A stretch of DNA of 64,000 bases from Stackebrandtia nassauensis DSM 44728 (GCF_000024545.1 NC_013947.1:620001-684000), one strand, 5' to 3'; positions 8,552 through 17,603 are shown, numbered from the stretch's first letter. Translations and numbers: made by a program. The notes: a model not told the origin generated them from the letters alone.

Positions 8552-8725
8552 ATGACGACTCTGCTTGAGCTGGCTCCTCGTGATGCTGGTGACGTGGTTG
8601 CCGATGTCGATGTTGAGTTTCCGCAAGGCGTCGGTATGAACGAGAACGTCGCCTGTTTTCTGACCTGCACGGTTTTGTGTGGGACTTCTGACTGTGGTGG
8701 ATTGCTGGTCGACGACGAGATCTGA
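8552..8725 (+). CDS. Lanthipeptide precursor peptide
   Basis: The product has 57 residues; the start is MTTLLELAPRD, with AAAGGA about 7 bases upstream. The N-terminal half is acidic and free of Cys (leader, LLELAPRDAGDVVADVDVEF). The C-terminal half is the likely core: four cysteines (35, 39, 43, 48) alternate with four dehydratable residues (T38, T40, T45, S46), enough for several (methyl)lanthionine rings. The leader start resembles the LLxLxx motif of class III/IV leaders. The cut site is not obvious; PQG or GVG near residues 24-28 are options. The synthetase follows after 95 bases. Confidence 0.8.
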   Translation: MTTLLELAPRDAGDVVADVDVEFPQGVGMNENVACFLTCTVLCGTSDCGGLLVDDEI

Positions 8726-8820
8726 CCCGGTTCGTGGCCTTGGTGGCGGTGGATGCGGTGGGTTTCGTATTTCGATGTGGTTACCGGCGTTGTCGAGTTC
8801 TGTGAGGAAGTGGATGCTGA

Positions 8821-11415
8821 ATGACTGCTAGAGGTGCGAAGGCTTCAGTTCCCGCCATCAAGGCCACTGTCTCGGATCTGGTGTTGGCCGATGGTCGATA
8901 CCGGATCCGGCGGGATGCGAATTGGCTTTACGCGGATCTTGTTGGTCACGGGTTGGCGGATCATGGGTGGAAGTTTCACGTCTCTTCGCGGCCAGTGGAT
9001 TTCCGTGAACTGATGGCCGTGTTGGTGCCGTTTTTGCTTGAGCGGGGTTGCGTTTTTAAGGTGGCTCGGTCGTTGCGGGTTCTGGGGGAGTTGAACGATG
9101 GGGCGTCGGCGCCAGCCAGTGTGGGGAAGGCCGTCACGATTTATCCGGAGCAGGATCGGGTGGCGCGGTTGGGCGGCGAGCTTGTGGAGTTGCTTCGCGG
9201 GTGGGTTGGGCCGAGGATCCTGAGTGATCGGCGGGTGGCGGTGGATGCCCCGGTGTACTACCGGTATGGGCCGTTTCGGACCACGCTGGTGGCCAATCGG
9301 CTTGGGAATCTCACGTCGGTTATGGCTGGTCCCGATGGGGAGAGTTTCGATGGGTGGGCTACGACCGCTTATCAGCAGCCGTCTTGGGTTGTCGACCCGT
9401 TTCGGTTGGGTGGTGAGGTTGGGGACGTTGTTGGGGGGCGGGCGGTTCGGCTTGGTACCCACTATGAGCCGCTGGCGGGGTTGGCGGAGTCGGCGCGGGG
9501 CAATGTGTACACCGCTACGGATGTTCGTACCGGTGAAGTGGTTGTGGTGAAGCAGGCGCGGGCTTATGTTGCTGAGTCGCTCGATGGGTTCGATGCTAGG
9601 ACTCAGTTGCGCAATGAGCGCTTTGTTCTTGGGGCGCTGCATGACGTTGCGGGGGTGGCGCGGTTTCGCGATCACTTTCGGCATGGTGAGGACGAGTATC
9701 TGGTCACCTCGTTCGACGGTCGGTTCAGCCTGTCGGAGTACGTCACTCGTAAGGGGCGGTATGTGCCGGTCGAGCGTTCTGAGGGTGGTGCCGGGGCGTC
9801 GGAGTTGGAGGAGTCTCGCAGCCTGGATGGGCTCGCTCACCGGCTCGCGAAGACGTTGCGTGACATACATGCTCGGGGGTTTCTGCTGCGCGATCTGAGC
9901 CCGAAGAATTTGATCGTGAACGCGACCGGTGATGGGGTCACGTTCATCGACTTCGGACACTGTAATCACCACGATGTGGTGATAAGGGGCGGTACCAAGG
10001 GGTACGCCCCGGCACGGCAGTTCGACGACGAGCCCGCCGAGCCGCGCGATGATCTGCACGCGCTGGGGATGACGCTGTTCGCCGCCACGATCGGGGCTGA
10101 GCCGGTTGTTGATGAGGATGATGCGGACGCTTCGCGGGTGATGGCGTTGCGGGTGCTGGGGCGGATGTACGGGGATCGGCCGCCAGCAGTGATCGCCGCG
10201 GTCGCCGATCTGTTGTCCGCTGATCCCGAGACTATGACGACCGCGTTCACCGCGTTGGTGGAGGGGCGGCTGGCTGGGGCGACGAGGCGGCCGCGATTCC
10301 CTGCGGCCGTGGTGCATCGGCGGGGGCCGGGTACCGCGGCGCTGGTTGAGCGTGTGCTCGCGCAGTTGGTGTCGCGCGCCAATCGGATCGTTGACGACGG
10401 GCGTGAGCCGGACCCGGGTGTCTATCGTGGCGCCGCGGGTATTGGTTTGTGTTTGTTGCCGCATCTGGAGCGCCCGGGTGTCGCCGACACCGTCGCGCGG
10501 CTCGCCAAGTTCAGCTCGCTCGCCGCCGATCAGGTGAGCTTGCGGCCGGGCCTGTACCTGGGTTCCACTGGCGTGGAGGTGTTCCTGCGGCGTGCCATTG
10601 CCGCGGGGGTGGCGGCGACGCCGTTGTCGCCGGAGCGGTTGTTCGGGGTTGCCGACGACGGCTTCGAAGGCGTGGATGTCATCAATGGCGCCGCCGGTAT
10701 CGGTCTGGGGCATCTGTTGTTGAACGAGTGGGATCCTCGGCCGGAACACGAGGACGTGGTTCGGCGCTGTCTCGAAGCGCTTGGTGAACCGGGCGCCGTG
10801 TTCGACCCCGCCGAGGAGGCCGAGGTTCCCGGACGTGACACCACTCTTGGTGTCTCGCATGGGGAAGGTGGCGTGGTCGAGTTCCTGCGGCACCACCACC
10901 GCCTGGCTCCATCGGAGGAGTCGCGGCGGCGACTCAACACCCGGGTGGCGGTGTTCGCCGAGCAGGTGCGGCGGTTCGTCGAGGCGTCGGCGAAACCCAG
11001 TGCTGTTCCGCTGTGCACCTCGTGGTGTCGGGGTATGGCCGGGATGGGTCGGGTGGTGCTCGCCGCGGGACGCCAGCTCGGTGACAGTTCTCTTGTGGAT
11101 CTCGCGGTGGAGTGCGCGGACGGATGCCTGCGTTGGCTTCCGCAGCTGGCCACCGCCGGGCAGTGTTGTGGGGTGGCGGGGATCGGCGAGCTGTTCTGCG
11201 ATCTCGTTTCTCACGATGACCGGTTCCTGGCCGCCGCCGAGTCCGCGGCCACGCAGCTGTTGATACTCAACGCCGACGCGCCCCCGGCCCCGCCGGGTCG
11301 CAATCAGGTGCAGCCCGGAAGTACGTCGTGGGCCAGCGGCGCCGCCGGAGTCCTCGACTTCTTGACCCGGCTGCGCGATCTCACGCCCCGCGGCACCGCG
11401 ATCGCGGCGTTCTGA
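8821..11415 (+). CDS. Three-domain lanthipeptide synthetase (LanL-type)
   Basis: The product has 864 residues. The N-terminal lyase-like region (about 1-210) has the family phrases DHGWKFHVS, FKVARSL and YYRYGPF. The kinase domain (about 214-490) has Lys244 (VVVKQ), the catalytic loop RDLSPKN with Asp358, and IDFG with Asp377. The C-terminal LanC-like cyclase (about 520-850) keeps zinc ligands: Cys736 in WCRG and Cys782-Cys783 in QCCG. Retained ligands argue for class IV (LanL) over class III (LanKC), whose cyclases lack them. The third ligand is Cys rather than the usual His of LanC enzymes. It dehydrates Ser/Thr by phosphorylation and elimination, then forms thioether rings on the peptide encoded just upstream. 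Confidence 0.88.
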   Translation: MTARGAKASVPAIKATVSDLVLADGRYRIRRDANWLYADLVGHGLADHGWKFHVSSRPVDFRELMAVLVPFLLERGCVFKVARSLRVLGELNDGASAPASVGKAVTIYPEQDRVARLGGELVELLRGWVGPRILSDRRVAVDAPVYYRYGPFRTTLVANRLGNLTSVMAGPDGESFDGWATTAYQQPSWVVDPFRLGGEVGDVVGGRAVRLGTHYEPLAGLAESARGNVYTATDVRTGEVVVVKQARAYVAESLDGFDARTQLRNERFVLGALHDVAGVARFRDHFRHGEDEYLVTSFDGRFSLSEYVTRKGRYVPVERSEGGAGASELEESRSLDGLAHRLAKTLRDIHARGFLLRDLSPKNLIVNATGDGVTFIDFGHCNHHDVVIRGGTKGYAPARQFDDEPAEPRDDLHALGMTLFAATIGAEPVVDEDDADASRVMALRVLGRMYGDRPPAVIAAVADLLSADPETMTTAFTALVEGRLAGATRRPRFPAAVVHRRGPGTAALVERVLAQLVSRANRIVDDGREPDPGVYRGAAGIGLCLLPHLERPGVADTVARLAKFSSLAADQVSLRPGLYLGSTGVEVFLRRAIAAGVAATPLSPERLFGVADDGFEGVDVINGAAGIGLGHLLLNEWDPRPEHEDVVRRCLEALGEPGAVFDPAEEAEVPGRDTTLGVSHGEGGVVEFLRHHHRLAPSEESRRRLNTRVAVFAEQVRRFVEASAKPSAVPLCTSWCRGMAGMGRVVLAAGRQLGDSSLVDLAVECADGCLRWLPQLATAGQCCGVAGIGELFCDLVSHDDRFLAAAESAATQLLILNADAPPAPPGRNQVQPGSTSWASGAAGVLDFLTRLRDLTPRGTAIAAF

Positions 11416-11437
11416 CGGACCAGCGGAGGTTCATGAC

Positions 11438-12904
11438 ATGGACGCGATCGAGCATGACGTGGTGATCGCCGGTGGCGGTCCGACCGGGTTGATGCTGGCG
11501 GGTGAGCTGGCGCTGGCGGGGGTTGATGTCGCTGTTGTGGAGCGTCGGGTCGGTCAGGAGCTGCCCGAGTCGCGGGCGGGCGGGCTGCACTCCCGCACCA
11601 TCGAGGTTCTCGATCAGCGGGGGATCGCTGATCGTTTTCTGTCGCGGGGGAAGAGGTCGCGGGCCGTGGGGTTCGCCACGTCGCAAGTGGACATCGGTGA
11701 CCTTCCCACTCGGCACGGCTACCTGCTTGGCTTGTGGCAGAACCACACCGAACATGAGTTGGCCGGATGGGTCGGAGAACTCGATGTGCCGGTCTACAGG
11801 GGACGCGAAGTGATCGGTTTCGCGCAGGACGACAGCGGTGTCGACATCGAAGTGTCGGACGGGGGACCGATGCGGGCGCGGTATCTCGTCGGTTGCGATG
11901 GCGGACGCAGCTTGGTCCGCAAGACCGCCGGTATCGACTTTCCTGGCTGGGACCCGACTTTCAGTTGCCTGGTCGCCGAGGTCGAGGTGGAGCGGGTGCC
12001 GGATTGGTTGTCCCGTCAGCCCGTTGGCCCTGCTCGTCGGCGTGCCGGGTCGGGGAAGGGGACGCCGGTGCGGATCGTGGTCGCCGAGTCGCGCGTCGGA
12101 CGGACCGGTGAGGCCAGCCTGCACGATCTCAGCGAGGCGCTGATCGCCGAATACGGCACCGATTACGGGGTGAGCAACCCGAGCTGGATCTCCCGGTTCG
12201 GGGACACGTCGCGGCAGGCGGCGTCCTATCGGGACCGTCGGGTGCTGTTGGCCGGGGACGCCGCGCACGTGCACGCCCCGGTGAGTGGGCAGGGCCTCAA
12301 CCTCGGGGTGCAGGACGCGGTGAACCTGGGCTGGAAGCTGGCCCAGGTGGTCGCGGGCGCCTCGGCGGAGTCCTTGTTGGACACCTACCATGCCGAGCGG
12401 CATCCGGTGGCGGCCAGGGTGTTGCGACACACGATGGCGCAGCACGCGCTGTTGCGCACCGACGAGCGCACCCGGTCGCTGCGCGACATCATGTCCGAGT
12501 TGCTGAGTCTGTACGAGCCGCGCCAGCGCGTCGCCGCGATGATCGCCGGTCTGGACATCCGCTATGACTGCGGCGAGGGGCATCCGCTGCTGGGGCGCCG
12601 CATGCCCGATCTCGACCTCGTCACCGCCGACGGGCCGCGACGGGTGTTCACCCTGCTGCACCAGGCCCGGCCGGTACTGCTGAACCTGGGTGAGCCCAAC
12701 GGCTTCGACGTGACGCCGTGGGCGGGCCGGATTCGCTCCGTGGACGCCAAAGCCGCCGCGACCTGGGAACTGCCGCTGCTCGGCGAGGTCGCCGCTCCCG
12801 CCGCCCTCGTGATCCGCCCGGACGGCTACGTCGCCTGGGCCGGGGAGCTCACCGACGCTAGCCTTCCCGACGCGTTGACCTCGTGGTTCGGGGAACCGGA
12901 GTAG
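11438..12904 (+). CDS. FAD-dependent aromatic-hydroxylase-type monooxygenase
   Basis: The product has 488 residues. The Rossmann motif GGGPTGL (12-18), followed by an acidic end of strand (VVERR), binds FAD. A CDGGRS motif and a GD motif (LLAGDAAHVHAP then GQGLNLGVQDAVNLGW) complete the PHBH-type fold, and the last 100 residues look like the thioredoxin-like tail of the PgaE/Rox-type group. It starts 22 bases after the synthetase with GGAGG upstream, so it is co-transcribed and may hydroxylate or oxidise the lanthipeptide. It could instead act on an unrelated small aromatic compound or an antibiotic. Confidence 0.88.
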   Translation: MDAIEHDVVIAGGGPTGLMLAGELALAGVDVAVVERRVGQELPESRAGGLHSRTIEVLDQRGIADRFLSRGKRSRAVGFATSQVDIGDLPTRHGYLLGLWQNHTEHELAGWVGELDVPVYRGREVIGFAQDDSGVDIEVSDGGPMRARYLVGCDGGRSLVRKTAGIDFPGWDPTFSCLVAEVEVERVPDWLSRQPVGPARRRAGSGKGTPVRIVVAESRVGRTGEASLHDLSEALIAEYGTDYGVSNPSWISRFGDTSRQAASYRDRRVLLAGDAAHVHAPVSGQGLNLGVQDAVNLGWKLAQVVAGASAESLLDTYHAERHPVAARVLRHTMAQHALLRTDERTRSLRDIMSELLSLYEPRQRVAAMIAGLDIRYDCGEGHPLLGRRMPDLDLVTADGPRRVFTLLHQARPVLLNLGEPNGFDVTPWAGRIRSVDAKAAATWELPLLGEVAAPAALVIRPDGYVAWAGELTDASLPDALTSWFGEPE

Positions 12905-12928
12905 GTGAAGCGCGGCACCCGCGAAAGG

Positions 12929-12964
12929 GACGACGCCGAGCGGCATGGGGCGCTCGGCGTCGTC
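12929..12964. terminator. Hairpin ending the lanthipeptide operon
   Basis: The 14-bp arms GACGACGCCGAGCG (12929-12942) and CGCTCGGCGTCGTC (12951-12964) enclose an 8-base loop. It lies between the plus-strand monooxygenase and the convergent protease gene, so it can serve both. Confidence 0.75.
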
Positions 12965-12993
12965 GAACTGGGTGGGCGTGGTTATTGGGTGGT

Positions 12994-13827
12994 CTAGCCG
13001 GTGGTCTCGGCGATCCAGTCGGACCACCAGTCGATGTTGGTGTAGACCTCCGGGGTGCTCAGGCACTTGTCGCCCCCACCTCGGCTGGTGATGCCGAAGA
13101 TGCGCCACTGGTCGCCGACCTTGTGCATGGCCGGGCTTCCGGAGTCGCCGGAGCAGGGTCCGGCCTTGCCGTCGGGCGTGTCGACGCACAGGTCGCCGGG
13201 GGAGATGTCGAACCCGGGCTCGCCGAACTTGCAGTCGTCGAAGTTCAGCAGTGTGGTGTCGAGCTCCTGGGCTTGCTGTGAGATCGAGTTCGGGTCGTCC
13301 CGGTCGGTCCGGCCCCAGCCGATGATGCGGATCGGTTTGTCGCCGGACGGGTGGCCCGACATGGCGACCGGCTTCTCCTTGGCGGCGGTCTTGAGTTTGA
13401 TCAGCGCGATGTCGGCCACGCTCTCGTTGTCGGTCGCCCAGTAGGGGTGCGTCGTGAACGACTCGATCTCGATCTGCTCACCGGCGAGGTTGTCGTTGGA
13501 GCCGATCCGGATGTGGTAGTCGGCCGGGTTCAGCAGTGCCCCGTCCTCTACTTTGGATACACAGTGGGCCGCGGTCAGGACCCACTCGGGGGCGATGAGC
13601 GAACCGCCGCAGCGCTGCGGGTTGGGCCGCTCGCCCGGCTCCTTGTACTGCATCGAGGCGTGGAACTTGTACTCCTCGCTGGCGGGTTGGCCGCCAATGA
13701 TCTTGGTGCTGGCGTCGTCACCGTTGCCAGAGCCGTATTCGCGATCGGCGTAGGCCATGCCGCCGACGCCGAGGGCCGCCACAGCGACCACCACGGCCGC
13801 GGCCGTGAGGGCGAATTTTCGCCGCAT
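12994..13827 (-). CDS. Secreted S1-family serine protease
   Basis: The product has 277 residues. A signal peptide ends near AYA (about 25-27) and a short propeptide precedes IIGG (43-46), the activation site of chymotrypsin-fold proteases. The triad is His88 (TAAHC), Asp139 (DIALIKL) and Ser229 (GDSGSP). The residue six before the Ser, which sets the S1 pocket, is Gly223 rather than the Asp of trypsin, so Lys/Arg specificity is doubtful. It is convergent with the lanthipeptide operon; a role in leader removal is possible but not supported by more than location. Confidence 0.92.
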   Translation of the reverse strand: MRRKFALTAAAVVVAVAALGVGGMAYADREYGSGNGDDASTKIIGGQPASEEYKFHASMQYKEPGERPNPQRCGGSLIAPEWVLTAAHCVSKVEDGALLNPADYHIRIGSNDNLAGEQIEIESFTTHPYWATDNESVADIALIKLKTAAKEKPVAMSGHPSGDKPIRIIGWGRTDRDDPNSISQQAQELDTTLLNFDDCKFGEPGFDISPGDLCVDTPDGKAGPCSGDSGSPAMHKVGDQWRIFGITSRGGGDKCLSTPEVYTNIDWWSDWIAETTG

Positions 13828-13971
13828 TGTCGTCCTTTCGGGAAATGGGGAGCTGAACCGAGGCGAACCGGCCGATCGACTGGGAGCGCTCGATCTGGCA
13901 CCCGACCCGGGTAGCTTCGTAGGGGACGAACTGACCGTTGTGGGCGCCGTGCCGGTCCGACTCGGCGTCGG

Positions 13972-13986
13972 TCACGTTAAGCGTGA
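13972..13986. promoter_or_regulatory. Small palindrome between protease and SARP gene
   Basis: TCACG (13972-13976) and CGTGA (13982-13986) form an inverted repeat around TTAAG in the 253-base divergent gap. It is a possible operator for either gene. Short arms like these can arise by chance. Confidence 0.25.
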
Positions 13987-14080
13987 TCGCGAGCCGCGGC
14001 CCGCAATTGAGCTTGTGAAAACCTTGCGCGCCAACGCTGAGGTCCGCGACGTCGCGATCGGTCATCGAGGAGGTGTACGA

Positions 14081-16867
14081 GTGCTGGTACGGCTGCTGGG
14101 ATCCGTCGAGATCGCCAGTGCCACCGGCTGGGCGCGCGCCGGGCCCGCCAAACGCAGCTGTGTGCTCGCCGCGCTGGCGGTCACGCCGCGCGTCCCGGTC
14201 ACGCTGGCGACGCTCACCGAGCGGGTGTGGGGCACCGGTGCGCCCTCGTCGGCCCACAGCACCCTGTACGGGCACATCGCCCACCTGCGCACGCTCCTGC
14301 GCGACTGCCCCGGCGAGGTGACGCTGCGCCGTTCCGGGATCGACGGCTACGTCCTGGACGTCGAACCCGAACTCATCGACGTGCACGCGCTGCGGTCGCT
14401 GGTGCACGCGGCCCGCGATCAGCTGCTGGTCGGGGACGGCGAGCGGGCGGTCGAGCGGTGGCGACGCGCCGGGGAACTGGTGCGCGGCGAGGCGCTGGCC
14501 GGGGTCAAGGGGGACTGGGCCGCCGAGGTCCGTTCGGGTCTGCGTCGCGAGCACGCGGCCCTGCTGGCCGAGCGGTTCACCGTCGAGCTGGAACTGAACC
14601 GGCACAACGAGATCATCGACGAGCTGGCCGATCAGGTCGCGCGGCATCCGCTGTCGGAGAGCCTGGTCGAGTGCCTCATGACCGCGCTGTATCGCAGCGG
14701 TCGTCCGGCCGAGGCGCTGTCGTGTTTCGCCGAGGCCCGGTTCCGGCTGGCCGAGCGGCTCGGCGCCGACCCCGGTACGCGGTTGCGGGAACTGAACCGG
14801 CGCATCCTCAAGCAGGATCCGGAACTGGCGCGGCCGACTCCCGCGTCCGCACCGGTCGCGCGCGGCGGGCACCCGTTCGCGCAACTGCCCGCGGCGCCAC
14901 GGTTGTTCACCGGACGCGCCGCCGAACTGTCCGAACTGGATAACGCGCTCGACGCCCCCGACGGTGCGCGACTGTGGACCGTCAGCGGTCCCGGCGGCAT
15001 CGGCAAGAGCTGGCTGGCACTGCACTGGTCGCATCGCCGTCGCGACGCCTTCGCCGACGGCCAGCTGTACGTCAACCTGCACGGCTTCGATCCCGGCACC
15101 GCTCCGACGCCGCCGGAGACGGCGCTGCGGGGCCTGCTGGAGACCCTGGGGGTGGCCCCCGCGGCGATCCCGACCAGCCTGGACGCCATGTCCGGGCTGT
15201 ACCGCAGCCTGCTCGTCGGCAAGCGGGTGCTGATCCTCGTCGACGACGCCCGCGACTCCCGGCAGGTGATCCCGCTGCTGCCCGGCGACGACGCGGCGTT
15301 CACCGTCGTCACCGGACGCCCCGGGCTCGCGACGCTGGCCACCTCCCACGGCGCCGCCGGACTGCGGCTGGACACGTTGAGCCACAACGAATCGCGCGAG
15401 GCGTTCTCGCGGCACCTGGGGCACGACCGGATCGCGGCGGAACCGGAGGCGACGGCCGAGCTGGTCGGCAGCTGCGCCGGACTGCCGCTGGCGCTGGGCA
15501 TCCTGGCCGCGCGCGCCGCCGCCCACCCCGGCCTCCCGCTCGCCGCACTGGCGGAGTCGGTGCGCGACGACTCCGCGCGGCTGGACGCGCTGGACACCGG
15601 CGAGCTGTCGGCCAGCCTGCGGGCGGTGCTGGAGGGATCGCTGGCGGCGGTGCGACCCGAGGCCGCCCGGCTGTTCGCGCTGCTGGGCCTGGCTCCCGGC
15701 ATCGACGCCGAACGCCACGCCGTCGCCAGTCTCGCGGCGGCGTCGCTCGGCCACAGCGACGCGCTGCTGCGGGAACTCGATTCCGCCAACCTCGTCGAGC
15801 AGCGGGTTCCGGGCCGGTACCGGATGCACGACCTCACCCGCTTGTACGCCGCCGAACGCGCCGAGGTCGACCTCGACGAGAGCGACCGCGACGCCGCGCT
15901 GCGCCGCGTCGTCGACCACTACCTCTACACCGCCGCGGCGGGCCGGGAACTCATGCAGCGGGGACTGATTCCCCGCGACCTCGGGCAGCCGGCACCCGGT
16001 TGTGTGACCCGTCCGCTGACCGATCTGGAAGCCGCGAAACGTTGGTTCGCCGCGGAACACGTCAACATCGTCGCGGCGCAGCGCAAGGCCGCCGAGCTCG
16101 GCTGGGACGCGTCGGTGTGGCGGCTGGCGTGGGCACTGACCACGTTCCAGATCCTGCGCCGACGCAGCGACGAGGGAGTGCCGGTGTGGCGCCGGGCCGT
16201 CGCGGCGGCGGAAAACCTGGACGACCTGTTCGGACAGGTGGTCGCACACCACACCCTCAGCCAGATGTTGATCTACGCGGGCGACTACGACGACGCCGCG
16301 ACGCACGCGGCCCGCGCGCTCGACCGGGCCGAAGCCTCCGGCGACGTCCACCAGCTCGTCGGCGCCCACGACGCGATGAGCAAGGCATACGTCCGCCAGG
16401 GCGACTATCGGCTGGCGCTGCGGCATTCCACGCGATCCCTCGACCTGGCGCGGCGAACCGGCAACCAGATCCTCGAAGCCCAGGCCCACAACTCGGTCGG
16501 CTGGCACCTGGCCCACCTGGGCGAGTACGCGGCCGCGCGAGGCCACTGCGAGCAGGCCCTGGACAAAGCCCGCGCCATCCCCGACGACTACCTCGCCGCG
16601 CTCATCCTCGACAGCCTCGGGTTCGTCGCCTCGCGCGACGACCGGCCCGCCGACGCGTCCGTCCACTATCGGCAGGCACTGGAGCTGGTGCGCCGTTTCG
16701 GTGCGACAGAACAGGAACCGACGACCATGGTCGCGCTGGCCGAAGCCGAGGAGGCGCTGGGTCGGCGCGACGAGGCCGAGCGGTTGCGCCGCGAAGCCGC
16801 CGACCTGTACGAAGCCCAGGGCTATGCCGAGGAGGCCGCCCTGCTGCGCAAACCCGCGTCCGGCTGA
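14081..16867 (+). CDS. AfsR/SARP-type regulator with NB-ARC and TPR domains
   Basis: The product has 928 residues. The GTG start is chosen because GAGGAGG lies 7 bases upstream and the winged-helix domain begins immediately (VLVRLLGSVEI). Order: OmpR-like DNA-binding domain (about 1-95), BTAD helical domain (about 100-250), NB-ARC ATPase with P-loop GPGGIGKS (Lys309), Walker B-like VLILVDDAR, winged-helix part with MHDLTRLYA, then TPR repeats from about residue 640 to the end. Such STAND regulators switch on secondary-metabolite genes after nucleotide-driven oligomerisation. The lanthipeptide locus is the nearest candidate target. Confidence 0.9.
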   Translation: MLVRLLGSVEIASATGWARAGPAKRSCVLAALAVTPRVPVTLATLTERVWGTGAPSSAHSTLYGHIAHLRTLLRDCPGEVTLRRSGIDGYVLDVEPELIDVHALRSLVHAARDQLLVGDGERAVERWRRAGELVRGEALAGVKGDWAAEVRSGLRREHAALLAERFTVELELNRHNEIIDELADQVARHPLSESLVECLMTALYRSGRPAEALSCFAEARFRLAERLGADPGTRLRELNRRILKQDPELARPTPASAPVARGGHPFAQLPAAPRLFTGRAAELSELDNALDAPDGARLWTVSGPGGIGKSWLALHWSHRRRDAFADGQLYVNLHGFDPGTAPTPPETALRGLLETLGVAPAAIPTSLDAMSGLYRSLLVGKRVLILVDDARDSRQVIPLLPGDDAAFTVVTGRPGLATLATSHGAAGLRLDTLSHNESREAFSRHLGHDRIAAEPEATAELVGSCAGLPLALGILAARAAAHPGLPLAALAESVRDDSARLDALDTGELSASLRAVLEGSLAAVRPEAARLFALLGLAPGIDAERHAVASLAAASLGHSDALLRELDSANLVEQRVPGRYRMHDLTRLYAAERAEVDLDESDRDAALRRVVDHYLYTAAAGRELMQRGLIPRDLGQPAPGCVTRPLTDLEAAKRWFAAEHVNIVAAQRKAAELGWDASVWRLAWALTTFQILRRRSDEGVPVWRRAVAAAENLDDLFGQVVAHHTLSQMLIYAGDYDDAATHAARALDRAEASGDVHQLVGAHDAMSKAYVRQGDYRLALRHSTRSLDLARRTGNQILEAQAHNSVGWHLAHLGEYAAARGHCEQALDKARAIPDDYLAALILDSLGFVASRDDRPADASVHYRQALELVRRFGATEQEPTTMVALAEAEEALGRRDEAERLRREAADLYEAQGYAEEAALLRKPASG

Positions 16868-16882
16868 TGGCGGGCGCCCGCG

Positions 16883-17512
16883 TCACTCCGGCTTCGCCTC
16901 GGCGGGCCGGACGTAGGCTCCGGCACGCGCCGCCGCTGCCGCCGCCTCGGCGGCCCGATCCGCCACGGATGCGTCGAGTGGTTCGTCGGTGGCCAACAGC
17001 CGGTAGTACAGCGGGGCCGACACGGCGCGGATGACCTCGGCGGGATCGGTGTCGGCGGGAAGTTCCCCGCGTTCGATCGCCTGGGTCACGCACGGGGACC
17101 ATTCGTCGAGGCGGGCGCGGTAGAACCGGGCCAGCGACCGTCGGGTGTCGGGATCCGAGGTGGCGGCGGCGATGACGGCCTTGAACAGCGCGCCCTGCCG
17201 GGGGTCGACGAGGGTGCGCTGGACGAGGCGCGCGTTGGCGCGCAGGTCGCCCAGCAGCGAGCCGGTCTCGGTGCGCGGCAGGGATTGTTCGGCCATGTCG
17301 GTGAGCAGGTCGGCGACCACGGCGGTGACGGTGCCCCAGCGGCGGTAGACGGTGGTGCGGCCGACGTCGGCGCGGCGGGCGATGTCGCCGAGGTCCAGGC
17401 CGGTGAAGCCGTGTTCGGCCAGGGCGTCTCCCGCGGCGCGCAGCACGGCTTCGCGTACCCGGGCGGTGCGTCCGCCGGGGCGGAGGGTGCCGGGTCCTGT
17501 GTTCGTGGCCAC
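16883..17512 (-). CDS. TetR-family repressor
   Basis: The product has 209 residues, with a GTG start. The N-terminal HTH is clear: REAVLRAAGDALAEHGFTGL, then DIARRADVGRTTVYRRWG with the TVYRRW recognition helix (about 40-58). The C-terminal ligand domain resembles the TetR_C group with RAxLVQRTLVDPRQGALF. It is divergent from the aldo-keto reductase. The 91-base gap holds two matching palindromic repeats, so it most likely represses itself and the reductase. Confidence 0.9.
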   Translation of the reverse strand: MATNTGPGTLRPGGRTARVREAVLRAAGDALAEHGFTGLDLGDIARRADVGRTTVYRRWGTVTAVVADLLTDMAEQSLPRTETGSLLGDLRANARLVQRTLVDPRQGALFKAVIAAATSDPDTRRSLARFYRARLDEWSPCVTQAIERGELPADTDPAEVIRAVSAPLYYRLLATDEPLDASVADRAAEAAAAAARAGAYVRPAEAKPE

Positions 17513-17588
17513 TTAACGGTACTCCAGTTTCATTAGCGACGATTCGGTGTTAGTGTAGGCGACGTTAACGGTACAGCAGTTCCATTAG
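17513..17588. promoter_or_regulatory. Two 24-bp repeats, likely TetR operators
   Basis: A 24-base element occurs at 17513-17536 and 17565-17588, differing at 3 positions. Both begin TTAACGGTAC and end CATTAG. The right copy is an imperfect palindrome (8 of 12 base pairs match around its centre). The copies are 52 bases apart, about five helical turns. One abuts the TetR start codon and the other ends 15 bases before the reductase start, as expected for repression of both promoters. Confidence 0.7.
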
Positions 17589-17603
17589 GAAAGAGGTTCG
17601 GTC

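Noticed and set aside
8845-11214. Long minus-strand frame opposite the lanthipeptide synthetase
   Set aside because: Shadow of the synthetase; the product is rich in Pro/Arg/His and has no family features.
8821-11415. Assignment of the synthetase as class III (LanKC)
   Set aside because: Class III cyclases lack zinc ligands; here WCRG and QCCG are retained, which favours class IV.
13718-16666. Very long minus-strand frame opposite the SARP regulator
   Set aside because: It is a typical high-GC shadow frame: low-complexity Arg/Gln/Gly-rich product with no domains, opposite a clear gene.
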